Assembly: GCA_963682085.1 (NCBI GenBank)
Contig: OY821614.1
Coordinates: 558,001-622,000 of the forward strand
Direction of reading: 5' to 3'
DNA: 64,000 nt
Source: Thiodubiliella sp900128405
Lineage (GTDB): Bacteria > Pseudomonadota > Gammaproteobacteria > PS1 > Pseudothioglobaceae
Both the position numbers and the translations under genes were made by a program. Every line of letters begins with the position of its first letter. Positions within the stretch are counted from its first letter, which is position 1. This document shows positions 8,950 to 16,969 of this stretch, piece by piece. The notes under the pieces are model-generated. The model saw nothing but the letters and a program-made list of their open reading frames with translations, did no database searches and was not told where the DNA came from.

Positions 8950-10095
8950 ATGAGCTTATTGGCAACAGTTTTAACAACATTGATTTTACTGCCGTTATCA
9001 CTTCCCAGTGTGGCACAATTTAAACAAGATTCGAAAAGTTTTAGCTCTACCTACGGTATTCAAATAGTAAAGGGTATGTCGCTTAACAAAAGGGCACTTC
9101 TTGGTGGCAAGGTAATTTCATCTGCACAAGTAAGTTTGTCAGCACAGGTTTCAGGCGATGTTTTAAGTATCAAAGGACAAGAAGGCGATGTATTTCGAAA
9201 AGGTGCTATTTTAATAATCCTTGAGCAGGAATCTATTCAAGCGCAAAGAGATGCCGTTTATGCAGAGATAGAATCTGCTAATGAATCCCTTAAAAATGCA
9301 GGTGTGCAATATTCACAATCAATTGTTTCGCCAAACTCAAGCAGTATGTTTGGCGGCATTCCAAGTATGTTTTCGACATTTACCGATCCAATGGTAAGGA
9401 TGAGCGGACAAGGCAATCCTGATTTTGATAAGTTTGCTAGACGCACTTCACGCTATACCAGTTATCAACAAGCAAAACATAAATTAACACAAGCAAAACT
9501 TAAACTTAAACAAGTAGAGGCACGCCTTAAAGATGCAAACATTGTTGCACCTTTTGATGGTGCTATCGTGGTTAAGAATGTTGATCAAGGTGATATTGTG
9601 CAGCCTGGTCAGGAGTTGATAAAGTTTGCCAATATTAAAAAACTACAAGTTGAACTTAATGTGCCTTCACGCTTAGTAACCAGTTTAAGGCTTAATAAAA
9701 AATACCGCATTAAATTGGATATGGCAAATATTGTGGTTAATGCAAAACTGTCACAAATTTACCCAATTGCTGATAATAACAAACACAGTGTTAAAGTAAA
9801 ATTTGATTTACCTGAAAATTCGCCAGTCTTAGCGGGGGCTTATGCAGAGGTGGAAATTTTTGAAACAAATTCAGGTTCGCTAATGCCAATCATTCCAGAA
9901 ACAGCGATTATATGGCGTTCTAGCTTACCAAGTGTGTTTGTTGTTAATTCACAAACCAATAAAACCGAGTTAAGATTCGTGCGTCTTGGCGAGCAAGTTA
10001 ATGACTATCAAAAAAGTGTTTTATCTGGTCTAAAGATTGGTGAAAAAATTGTTACCAATCCCAACATTATGATGATTTCAGGAATGGATACTTAG
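8950..10095 (+). CDS. RND efflux system periplasmic adaptor (HlyD/MFP family)
   Basis: This 381-residue protein is a membrane-fusion adaptor linking an inner-membrane RND pump to the outer membrane. It starts with a hydrophobic signal segment (residues 1-22, ending in SVAQF). It then shows the biotin-lipoyl-like half SAQVSGDVLSIKGQEGDVF (about 59-77), a helical hairpin (about 85-195) and the second lipoyl half IVAPFDGAIVVKNVDQGDIV. Beta-barrel and membrane-proximal domains follow. The hairpin contains a Ser/Met/Pro-rich insert (SSSMFGGIPSMFSTF, about residue 128), which is unusual. The RND permease gene follows 60 bases later. No outer-membrane factor gene is adjacent, so a TolC-like partner must be encoded elsewhere. 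The substrate cannot be predicted. Confidence 0.9.
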   Translation: MSLLATVLTTLILLPLSLPSVAQFKQDSKSFSSTYGIQIVKGMSLNKRALLGGKVISSAQVSLSAQVSGDVLSIKGQEGDVFRKGAILIILEQESIQAQRDAVYAEIESANESLKNAGVQYSQSIVSPNSSSMFGGIPSMFSTFTDPMVRMSGQGNPDFDKFARRTSRYTSYQQAKHKLTQAKLKLKQVEARLKDANIVAPFDGAIVVKNVDQGDIVQPGQELIKFANIKKLQVELNVPSRLVTSLRLNKKYRIKLDMANIVVNAKLSQIYPIADNNKHSVKVKFDLPENSPVLAGAYAEVEIFETNSGSLMPIIPETAIIWRSSLPSVFVVNSQTNKTELRFVRLGEQVNDYQKSVLSGLKIGEKIVTNPNIMMISGMDT

Positions 10096-10102
10096 TAAGT
10101 TT

Positions 10103-10153
10103 CCTGCATAAACCATGAATAATAATCAAAACACCATCTTTTACACAGAGGTC
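10103..10153. repeat. Degenerate copy of the dispersed palindromic repeat
   Basis: The spacer between the adaptor and RND permease genes reads CCTGCATAAACCATGAATAA then ATAATCAAAAC and ends in ACAGAGGTCTTATG. This parallels the two intact repeat copies at 30397-30488 and 44324-44399, whose left arm is AGACCTTTACATAAATATGA and whose right end is GCAAAGGTCTCT. The match is imperfect, so it is read as a decayed copy. A further right-end remnant (TTATACAAAGGTCTTA) is visible near 13889-13904, just after the permease gene. Confidence 0.4.
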
Positions 10154-10155
10154 TT

Positions 10156-13100
10156 ATGAAAAAACACGAACAGGCTGATTCCTCTAAAGAAGAGAATATT
10201 GATAAAAATATCATTCAAGACGACTTAAAGAATTATGAGTTGGGCGTTGCGGGCAAGTTGACAAAAGCCTTTATCACTTCGCCACTCTCTATCATTCTTT
10301 TCTTTGCTATGCTTGGTGCAGGTATTATGGGGCTTATTTCCACGCCACGCCAAGAAGACCCGCAGATTTCTGTCCCGATGATTGATGTTTTTGTTGAATA
10401 TCCGGGTGCTTCTTCGGAAGAAGTGTCTAATATTGTTATCAAACCTTTAGAGCGTTTAATGTCTGATATTTTAGGGGTTAAACATGTGTATTCAGTGAGT
10501 GATAAGGGTCGTGGCATTATTACTATTGAGTTTGATGTAGGTCAAAAAATGACCGATTCTGTTACCAAAGTGCGTGACAAAATACTCTCCAATTCTGAAT
10601 TTATGCCGCCAAGCGTTCGACAACCCTTGATAAAGCCAAAAGAAATTGACGATGTATCAATTATTAATCTAACATTATGGTCGAAATCCTTAGATGATGG
10701 ACAACTTCGTGCGCTTGGCTTGGAATTGCTACAGCAACTCAAAAAAGTGCCAAACACCAATCACGGTTTTGTGGTGGGCGGACGCAAAGAAATTTTTCAT
10801 ATTGATGTTTTCCCTGGTCGTCTAGCAGGTTACGGCATCTCCATTCAGCAAATCTCACGTACTATTAGTGGTGCAAATGTTAGTTCACATACGGGTGATA
10901 TTGAGTTAAACGGCTACAAAATGGAGGTTTATTCAGGCGACTTCTTTAAGAAAGTAGAGGATATTGAGAATTTAGTGGTTGCAGTCAAAGAGGGAAAACC
11001 TGTATATGTTCGTGATGTGGCAGATGTATATTATGCACCAGAAGAAGCAAATCATATGGTTAATCATTACACAGGTGTTGCAAGTAAGAATAAGGTGAGG
11101 GCAACTGGTGAGCAAGCAGTAACTGTTGCTATTGCGAAAAAATTTGGCACCAATGGTGTTAAAGTTGCTGATGATATTTTGGCTAAAGTTAAAGAACTTA
11201 AAGGGCGCCTCATTCCAGATAATGTTGAGGTAAGTGTTAGTAGAAACTATGGAAAATCTGCTAAAGATAAAGTTAATTCACTGATTAAAAAACTCTTTAT
11301 TGCTACAGGTGCAGTTACCTTGTTGGTTTGGTTTGCGCTCGGTATTCGTCCTGCAATTGTCGTAACGCTGGTTATCCCAGTCGTTTTATTAATGACTATT
11401 TTCTCAGCATGGATGTTGGGTATGACGATTGATAGAGTGAGTCTTTTTGCACTGATTTTCTCTATTGGTATTTTGGTGGATGATGCTATTGTGGTTACCG
11501 AAAATATTTATCGACGCTGGTTAATTGACAACAAAATTACCATTGGCACTGCGATTGATGCAGTTCGCGAAGTAGGCAATCCAACTATTTTGGCGACTTT
11601 CACTGTGGTTGCTGCTTTGGTGCCAATGGCGGCGGTAAGTGGTATGATGGGGCCATATATGGCACCTATTCCAGTGTTAGGCTCAGTGGCAATGATGTTC
11701 TCATTATTCGCGGCGTTTGCATTTACACCTTATTTTGTGATGAAGTTTGTGCCACCAATTGATGTCTTGCATAAAATGCACAAAAAAGAAGAAAAAGAAG
11801 GCAGGATGTTGCAAACTTTTTTCCGATTAGTCATTTCTAAATTATTCAGTATCAAATTTTATGGCATGAGTTTTTTAATTGGCTTGGTAGCAGCATTTTT
11901 CTTATCAATGTCAATGTTTTATTCCACGGCAGTGCCAGTGAAAATGTTGCCATTGGACAACAAATCAGAATTTGGCGTTTCTCTTGATATGCCTGATGGC
12001 ACGGCACTTCCAAAGACGGCTTCTACTTTACATAAAATGGCACAAATATTACGCAAGATGCCAGAAGTGGTTTCCATTCAAACTTATTCTGGTACCGCTA
12101 AGCCGTTTGACTTTAATGGTCTAGTAAGGCACTCTTATTTAAGGCAAAACGCTTCAGAAGGTGAGTTACAAATTCAATTATCTGAAAAAGGCGAACGCCA
12201 TCGATCCAGTCATGAAATTGCCCTTGAGGCGCGACAACTTATTGCACAAGTGGCCTTAGATGCAGGTGCCAATTATGCTGTGGTTGAAATGCCACCTGGA
12301 CCGCCAGTGTTACGCCCAGTGGTTGCAGAGGTTTATGGACCTGACAAGGCAACGCGTCGCAAGTTAGCAAGTGATTTAACTGAGATGTTTAAAAAATCAG
12401 GCACAATGACCGATATTGATAATTTAATGCGTGATGAATATCCTGTGATTAATTTTCAAGTAGACACCATTAAAGCATCTCGTTTTGGTGTTAGCGTGCA
12501 AATCATTAAAGAAACGCTCGCAATGGCAATAAGTAGTTTTAATGTAACCACTATTCGCCTTAAAAATGCACTTGAACCTTCGCATGTTTATTTAAAAGTG
12601 CCATTATCTAGACGCTCGCAACTCTCTTATTTGACACAACTACCTGTGCCTTCACAACATGGCGGTATGATTCCAATTTCTGAATTGGGTTCTTTTGTGT
12701 ATAAAAAGCAAGATGATTTAATTTTTCATAAAGACCTTGTAGATGTTGAGTATGTTTTAGGGGAGCCAATTGGTCGCTTAAGTGCACCAATCTACGCAAT
12801 GTTTGGTGTTGATGATTTATTGTTAGATTACCAAACTGTGAATGGCAAGCAACTACAAGGTGAGTATTTAGGCCCGCCAGAAGATCAAACCGTGCCAGGT
12901 TTTGAGTGGAGTGGGGAGTGGACAGTAACTTATGAAACTTTCCGTGATATGGGCACTGCATTTGCAGTGGCATTAGTGGTTATTTATATGTTGGTTGTTT
13001 GGCAGTTTGGTAACTTTATTATTCCAGCTGTAATTATGGCACCTATTCCATTAACGCTATTGGGTATTGTGCCAGGGCATTGGTTATTGAATGCAGAATT

Positions 13101-13803
13101 TACTGCTACTTCGATGATTGGTTGGATTGCCTTGGCGGGTATTATTGTGCGAAACTCGATTTTACTGGTTGATTTTACTGTGCAAGAATACGCCAAAGGT
13201 GTGCCATTTTTTGATGCGGTTATTAACTCTTGTGCCTCTAGAACACGCCCAATTATGATTACTGCTTTTGCATTGGTTGGTGGATCTAGTGTTATTTTGT
13301 CTGATCCAATCTTCCAAGGTATGGCAATTTCATTGTTGTTTGGTGTATTGGTTTCAACAATATTAACTTTAATCGTTATTCCGTTGGGCACTTTGTCTGC
13401 AGGTGAAGCATCTTGTCGCAATATTGCTGTTAATATGGGCTTATTACCAGGCGAAGAGGATGCTGATGCCAAATACAATATTGTTAAGAATAAGAAAAAA
13501 CCTACAACGAAAGTTAAAACTGGTTATGTAAAAAAATGGGTTAAAGGTCTATTAAATAAAAAGGTTAAGCCCAAAGAGCAAGAAGTTACACGAGAGGCTG
13601 TTACTCAAGAAACTGAGCAAAAAGAGACCAATCAGGAAACTGAGAAAAAGGTAAAGCAAGAAGTTGTTATTCAAGAAACCGAACAAGATGGTATTATTAT
13701 TGCAGAGGAAATTCTTCAAAATGATTCTAAGGAAATGGACTCTAAGCCTAAGAAAATTGACACCAATAGTTTGCTTAAAAAAGAAGATAAAAGTGATATT
13801 TAA
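10156..13803 (+). CDS. RND efflux transporter permease (HAE/AcrB superfamily) with charged C-terminal tail
   Basis: This 1,215-residue inner-membrane pump is driven by the proton gradient. A first transmembrane helix (about 40-60) precedes DPQISVPMIDVFVEYPGAS, typical of RND porter domains. The TM4 proton-relay pair Asp-Asp is present in FSIGILVDDAIVVTENIY (about residue 440), and the second half has GWIALAGIIVRNSILLVDF. The end of the normal RND fold is near residue 1085. Beyond it is an extra hydrophilic tail of about 110 residues, first Lys-rich and then with repeated (Q)ETEQ/ETEKK units. Most AcrB-type pumps lack this tail, and its role is unknown. The pump follows its adaptor gene by 60 bases, with a repeat remnant in the gap. 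Confidence 0.92.
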   Translation: MKKHEQADSSKEENIDKNIIQDDLKNYELGVAGKLTKAFITSPLSIILFFAMLGAGIMGLISTPRQEDPQISVPMIDVFVEYPGASSEEVSNIVIKPLERLMSDILGVKHVYSVSDKGRGIITIEFDVGQKMTDSVTKVRDKILSNSEFMPPSVRQPLIKPKEIDDVSIINLTLWSKSLDDGQLRALGLELLQQLKKVPNTNHGFVVGGRKEIFHIDVFPGRLAGYGISIQQISRTISGANVSSHTGDIELNGYKMEVYSGDFFKKVEDIENLVVAVKEGKPVYVRDVADVYYAPEEANHMVNHYTGVASKNKVRATGEQAVTVAIAKKFGTNGVKVADDILAKVKELKGRLIPDNVEVSVSRNYGKSAKDKVNSLIKKLFIATGAVTLLVWFALGIRPAIVVTLVIPVVLLMTIFSAWMLGMTIDRVSLFALIFSIGILVDDAIVVTENIYRRWLIDNKITIGTAIDAVREVGNPTILATFTVVAALVPMAAVSGMMGPYMAPIPVLGSVAMMFSLFAAFAFTPYFVMKFVPPIDVLHKMHKKEEKEGRMLQTFFRLVISKLFSIKFYGMSFLIGLVAAFFLSMSMFYSTAVPVKMLPLDNKSEFGVSLDMPDGTALPKTASTLHKMAQILRKMPEVVSIQTYSGTAKPFDFNGLVRHSYLRQNASEGELQIQLSEKGERHRSSHEIALEARQLIAQVALDAGANYAVVEMPPGPPVLRPVVAEVYGPDKATRRKLASDLTEMFKKSGTMTDIDNLMRDEYPVINFQVDTIKASRFGVSVQIIKETLAMAISSFNVTTIRLKNALEPSHVYLKVPLSRRSQLSYLTQLPVPSQHGGMIPISELGSFVYKKQDDLIFHKDLVDVEYVLGEPIGRLSAPIYAMFGVDDLLLDYQTVNGKQLQGEYLGPPEDQTVPGFEWSGEWTVTYETFRDMGTAFAVALVVIYMLVVWQFGNFIIPAVIMAPIPLTLLGIVPGHWLLNAEFTATSMIGWIALAGIIVRNSILLVDFTVQEYAKGVPFFDAVINSCASRTRPIMITAFALVGGSSVILSDPIFQGMAISLLFGVLVSTILTLIVIPLGTLSAGEASCRNIAVNMGLLPGEEDADAKYNIVKNKKKPTTKVKTGYVKKWVKGLLNKKVKPKEQEVTREAVTQETEQKETNQETEKKVKQEVVIQETEQDGIIIAEEILQNDSKEMDSKPKKIDTNSLLKKEDKSDI

Positions 13804-13937
13804 AGTTGGCTCTTAAAGTAAATAATTATTAGTAACACCATTTTTTAAGAAAACTGTAAAAATTGAAATTAGAACGGGAAATTATGTTTTATACAAAGGT
13901 CTTAACATATTAAAAACACCCCAAAAAAAGCCATTTT

Positions 13938-14885
13938 TTAACCAATAGACTCACCAGCCGCTTGTAAATCTGCATGATACGATGAACGCACCATTGGACC
14001 GCTAGCAACCTGAGAAAAGCCCATTTCTGTGGCAATGTTTTTGTAGCGTTTGAATTGCTCAGGGGTGACATATTCCTCAACGGCTAAGTGATATTTACTG
14101 GGTTGCAAATATTGCCCAAGCGTAAGCATATTTACACCGTGCAATCGCAAATCAGATAATACATTTAACACCTGTTGTTCGTTTTCACCCACACCCAGCA
14201 TTAAGCCTGATTTAGTGATAACATCAGGATGTTGTTGCTTAAAAGATTGTAATAACTTTAGTGAATATGCATAATCAGCCCCTGGACGCACTTTAGGGTA
14301 AAGACTTGGCACAGTTTCTAGGTTGTGATTAAATACATCGGGCGGACAAGTGTTAAAGACTTCAAGTGCTTTGTCAATTCTGCCTCTAAAATCTGGCGTG
14401 AGTATCTCAATTTTAACTTGTGGCGTGGTTTGTCTAATTTCATCAATACATTGCTTAAAATGACCCGCACCACCATCACGCAAATCGTCTCTATCAACCG
14501 AAGTGATAACCACATATTTAAGGTTCATTTTTTCAATCGTTTGTGCCAAATGCTTTGGCTCATCTACATCTAGTGGCTTAGGTTTACCATGTGCCACATC
14601 ACAAAATGGACAACGGCGGGTGCAAATTTGTCCCATAATCATAAAGGTTGCTGTGCCATGGTTAAAGCATTCGCCGAGATTAGGACATTGTGCCTCTTCG
14701 CAGACAGTAAATAGTTTTTGCGAGCGCAATGTCTTTTTTAGTTTGTCAACTTTTGAGCCAGTAGGGTGCTTAATGCGAATCCAACTTGGTTTTCTCAGTG
14801 GTGTGCGTGTAACATCAGGCTTGATTTTTAGGCGTGCTGTTTTTGATTCGCCTTTTAAGGCTTTAATTTCAATTTCTTGTAACAT
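13938..14885 (-). CDS. lipA: LipA, lipoyl synthase
   Basis: LipA is a radical-SAM enzyme that inserts two sulfur atoms into octanoyl groups on lipoyl domains. The 315-residue protein carries both [4Fe-4S] cluster motifs: the auxiliary CEEAQCPNLGEC (about residues 62-73) and the radical-SAM CTRRCPFC (about 88-95). It also has the C-terminal ASGPMVRSSYHAD whose Ser ligates the auxiliary cluster. The start at 14885 lies inside the end of lipB (17-base overlap), so the two are co-translated. It is the last gene of a DUF493-lipB-lipA operon like E. coli ybeD-lipB-lipA. Confidence 0.97.
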   Translation of the reverse strand: MLQEIEIKALKGESKTARLKIKPDVTRTPLRKPSWIRIKHPTGSKVDKLKKTLRSQKLFTVCEEAQCPNLGECFNHGTATFMIMGQICTRRCPFCDVAHGKPKPLDVDEPKHLAQTIEKMNLKYVVITSVDRDDLRDGGAGHFKQCIDEIRQTTPQVKIEILTPDFRGRIDKALEVFNTCPPDVFNHNLETVPSLYPKVRPGADYAYSLKLLQSFKQQHPDVITKSGLMLGVGENEQQVLNVLSDLRLHGVNMLTLGQYLQPSKYHLAVEEYVTPEQFKRYKNIATEMGFSQVASGPMVRSSYHADLQAAGESIG

Positions 14886-15474
14886 ATTTTTTTAAAGTTT
14901 GAGTGAGTTCACTGGCAATGGTTTCAATCTTGATATTATCCGTTAAATCTGCTAATTGTGTAACCGCTAAATCCTGATATCCGCAAGGGTTAATATGAGA
15001 AAAGGGGGACAAGTCCATATCCACATTTAAACTTAATCCATGGTAAGTTCTGCCATTTTTTACTTTAAGTCCTAACGCAGCAATTTTAGCATCCGCGACA
15101 TACACACCCGGTGCACCATTTTTTGTTTGAGAGTGGATATTGTAATGGCTTAACACATCTATAATAGCCATTTCCATTAACGAGACCATTTTTTTTACCC
15201 CAATTCCCAAGCGTTTTAAATCAATTAGGCAATATACAATTAATTGACCGGGACCATGATAAGTAATTTGCCCGCCACGGTCGCTTTGCACCACAGGAAT
15301 ATCACTATTTTGTAATAAGTGTTCCACTTTGCCAGAAATGCCTTGAGTAAAAACTGGCGGATGCTCAACTATCCATAACTCATCTTCAGTATCAACTTGG
15401 CGATTAGCACTAAATACTTGCATTAATTCCCAAGTTTGTGTGTAGTTTTGTAACCCCAGTTTGGTAATTTTCAA
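14869..15474 (-). CDS. lipB: LipB, octanoyl-[acyl-carrier-protein]-protein N-octanoyltransferase
   Basis: LipB transfers octanoate from ACP to lipoyl domains, giving LipA its substrate. The 201-residue protein has DRGGQITYHGPGQLIVY (about residues 65-80), the catalytic Lys in DAKIAALGLKV (about 129) and the catalytic Cys in INPCGYQDLAVTQL (about 163). Its start overlaps the DUF493 stop by four bases (ATGA), and its end overlaps lipA. Codon use does not differ from its neighbours. Confidence 0.97.
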   Translation of the reverse strand: MKITKLGLQNYTQTWELMQVFSANRQVDTEDELWIVEHPPVFTQGISGKVEHLLQNSDIPVVQSDRGGQITYHGPGQLIVYCLIDLKRLGIGVKKMVSLMEMAIIDVLSHYNIHSQTKNGAPGVYVADAKIAALGLKVKNGRTYHGLSLNVDMDLSPFSHINPCGYQDLAVTQLADLTDNIKIETIASELTQTLKKYVTRN

Positions 15475-15755
15475 AGTATGTAGGCAATCAATGGATGACC
15501 TTGAAGCTCTTTATTGATTGAATTTAGCTGCGATACGCTGGTCGCTACAATTCTAACAGTATAGGAAATATAATTACCCTTTGTGCTTTTTCTACTGCTA
15601 ATTTGACTTGAATGAATTTCGCCAGCATAACGCTCAATAATGGCACATATTTCAGTGTGCAACTCGTGGCAATCTTTACCCATTACTTTTACGGGGTAAT
15701 CGCAAGGGAAGTTAAAAATCTCTTCTGGAGTAGGTTTTGAATTAGGTTTAATCAT
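15471..15755 (-). CDS. ybeD: DUF493 (YbeD) family protein
   Basis: This 94-residue protein has the YbeD/DUF493 pattern: FNFPCDYPVKVMGKD, a central helix ending in IIERYAG, the SRKSTKGNYISYTVRI strand pair, and a closing LQGHPLIAYIL. YbeD is a small ferredoxin-like-fold protein often encoded directly upstream of lipB. A regulatory role, including allosteric control of lipoate-related steps, has been suggested for the family, but nothing in the sequence fixes it. It is the first gene of the operon, whose promoter lies in the 63-base divergent gap shared with the MoxR gene. Confidence 0.9.
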   Translation of the reverse strand: MIKPNSKPTPEEIFNFPCDYPVKVMGKDCHELHTEICAIIERYAGEIHSSQISSRKSTKGNYISYTVRIVATSVSQLNSINKELQGHPLIAYIL

Positions 15756-15777
15756 ATTAAGTAATTTTAGTGTCTAT

Positions 15778-15786
15778 TGCTATAAA
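15778..15786 (+). promoter_or_regulatory. Candidate extended -10 promoter for the MoxR gene
   Basis: The 63-base gap between the divergent DUF493 and MoxR genes contains TGCTATAAA, which resembles an extended -10 element, 33 bases before the MoxR ATG. No matching -35 hexamer is seen at the expected spacing, as is allowed for extended -10 promoters. The short gap forces both divergent promoters into the same region. Confidence 0.35.
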
Positions 15787-15818
15787 ATGGTGTCAATTTT
15801 AATATTTTCAAGTTAATT

Positions 15819-16859
15819 ATGCGTCCAGAGCAAGTTAGTGTTATTTTAAATCAAGAGTTTAAGTCTGTTCTTTGTGGTCATCACACACCTGTTATGTTAT
15901 GGGGTGCACCTGGAATTGGTAAATCTCAAATCATCTCCCAAATTGCCAGCGAACATAATGTAAATATGATTGATATTCGCTTATCACAAATGGAGCCGAG
16001 TGATTTGCGTGGGATTCCCTTTAAAAATGGTGAGCAAGTTGATTGGGCGATTCCATCACTATTGCCTGATGAAAAACGCCATGGAAAGCAAGGTATTTTA
16101 TTTTTAGATGAAATCACTTCGGCACCCCCCAGTGTTTCCGCTGCCGCTTATCAATTGATTTTAGACAGGCGTTTGGGTGATTATGTGGTGCCTGATGGCT
16201 GGGTAATTTTTGCCGCAGGTAATCGTCAAGGCGACCGTGGCGTAACTTATTCCATGCCTGCCCCTTTGTCCAACCGTTTTTCTCATTATGAATTGGAAGT
16301 GAATTTAGACGATTGGGTTGCTTGGGCGTATAAAAATGATATTGACGAGCGTATTATTGGCTTTTTGCGTTATCGCCCCGAACACTTGTTTGAATTTGAC
16401 CCTGCACATAATCCCGTGGCTTTTCCCTCTCCTAGAACTTGGGCGTTCACCCATCGTGCTTTACAAAAATTTGAAAATAATTTGAATTTGTTTAGAGCTG
16501 CCGCTAGTGCCTGTGTTGGCGAAGTGGCGGGTGTTGAAGTGGCAACTTTTATTGAACATTTAGAAGATTTGCCAGATTTGGATGCTATTGTAAATGGAGA
16601 ATCTGTGTCAATTCCTGATGCTATTGATTTGCAATACGCTATTTGTTCCGCCTTAGTTGGTAGGGCAATTAGCGTTAAAGGTAAGGACAATGCCGAAAAG
16701 ATTTGGGGTAATATTCTTAACTTTGCCCGTAATTTTCCACAAAAAGAACTCGGTGTAATGCTGGTATCCGATATGCAGCGCGCCATCGGTGAAGAAATTT
16801 TTACTATTCCAGAATTTGCTAACTGGGCTGGTGCAATCGCTGATACTTTGTTTGATTAG
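15819..16859 (+). CDS. MoxR-type AAA+ ATPase
   Basis: This 346-residue AAA+ protein has Walker A GAPGIGKSQI (about residue 30), Walker B ILFLDEITSAPPSV (about 93), sensor-1-like VIFAAGNRQGDRG and an arginine-finger region near PLSNRF. MoxR-family ATPases act as chaperones that remodel or metal-load partner proteins carrying VWA domains. The expected partner, a DUF2201/VWA protein, lies at 21779-23110 on the same strand, about 4.9 kb away and separated by an apparent insertion. The C-terminal part (about 190-346) is a helical lid typical of this subgroup. Confidence 0.88.
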   Translation: MRPEQVSVILNQEFKSVLCGHHTPVMLWGAPGIGKSQIISQIASEHNVNMIDIRLSQMEPSDLRGIPFKNGEQVDWAIPSLLPDEKRHGKQGILFLDEITSAPPSVSAAAYQLILDRRLGDYVVPDGWVIFAAGNRQGDRGVTYSMPAPLSNRFSHYELEVNLDDWVAWAYKNDIDERIIGFLRYRPEHLFEFDPAHNPVAFPSPRTWAFTHRALQKFENNLNLFRAAASACVGEVAGVEVATFIEHLEDLPDLDAIVNGESVSIPDAIDLQYAICSALVGRAISVKGKDNAEKIWGNILNFARNFPQKELGVMLVSDMQRAIGEEIFTIPEFANWAGAIADTLFD

Positions 16860-16869
16860 CCTGAAGTCG

Positions 16870-16900
16870 GTTTGTGCTATTTTTTAAAAATAGCGCAAAC
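16870..16900 (+). terminator. Stem-loop terminator after the MoxR gene
   Basis: Eleven bases after the MoxR stop is a 15-base inverted repeat, GTTTGTGCTATTTTT and AAAAATAGCGCAAAC, separated by a single base, with one G-U type mismatch. The A/T-rich top would leave a smaller loop. It could terminate the MoxR transcript and, read backwards, transcripts of the converging TPR gene. Confidence 0.6.
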
Positions 16901-16909
16901 AAATACTCA

Positions 16910-16926
16910 GAGACTTTTACATAAAT
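16910..16926 (+). repeat. Direct repeat flanking the TPR gene (left copy)
   Basis: GAGACTTTTACATAAAT here recurs as GAAACTTTTACATAAAT at 19759-19775, with one mismatch in 17 bases and the same orientation. The two copies bracket the TPR-glycosyltransferase gene. The motif resembles the left end of the dispersed palindromic repeat (AGACCTTTACATAAAT at 30 and 44 kb), so both may be remnants of that element. A separate perfect 9-base inverted repeat, GTGAAAAAT / ATTTTTCAC, follows at 16927-16946. Confidence 0.55.
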
Positions 16927-16969
16927 GTGAAAAATCTATTTTTCACCTACTTAAAAAGCAGGCTATTTA

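Noticed and set aside
12984..13478. 164-codon minus-strand frame under the RND permease
   Set aside because: It is fully antisense to conserved transmembrane segments of the pump and has no recognisable product.
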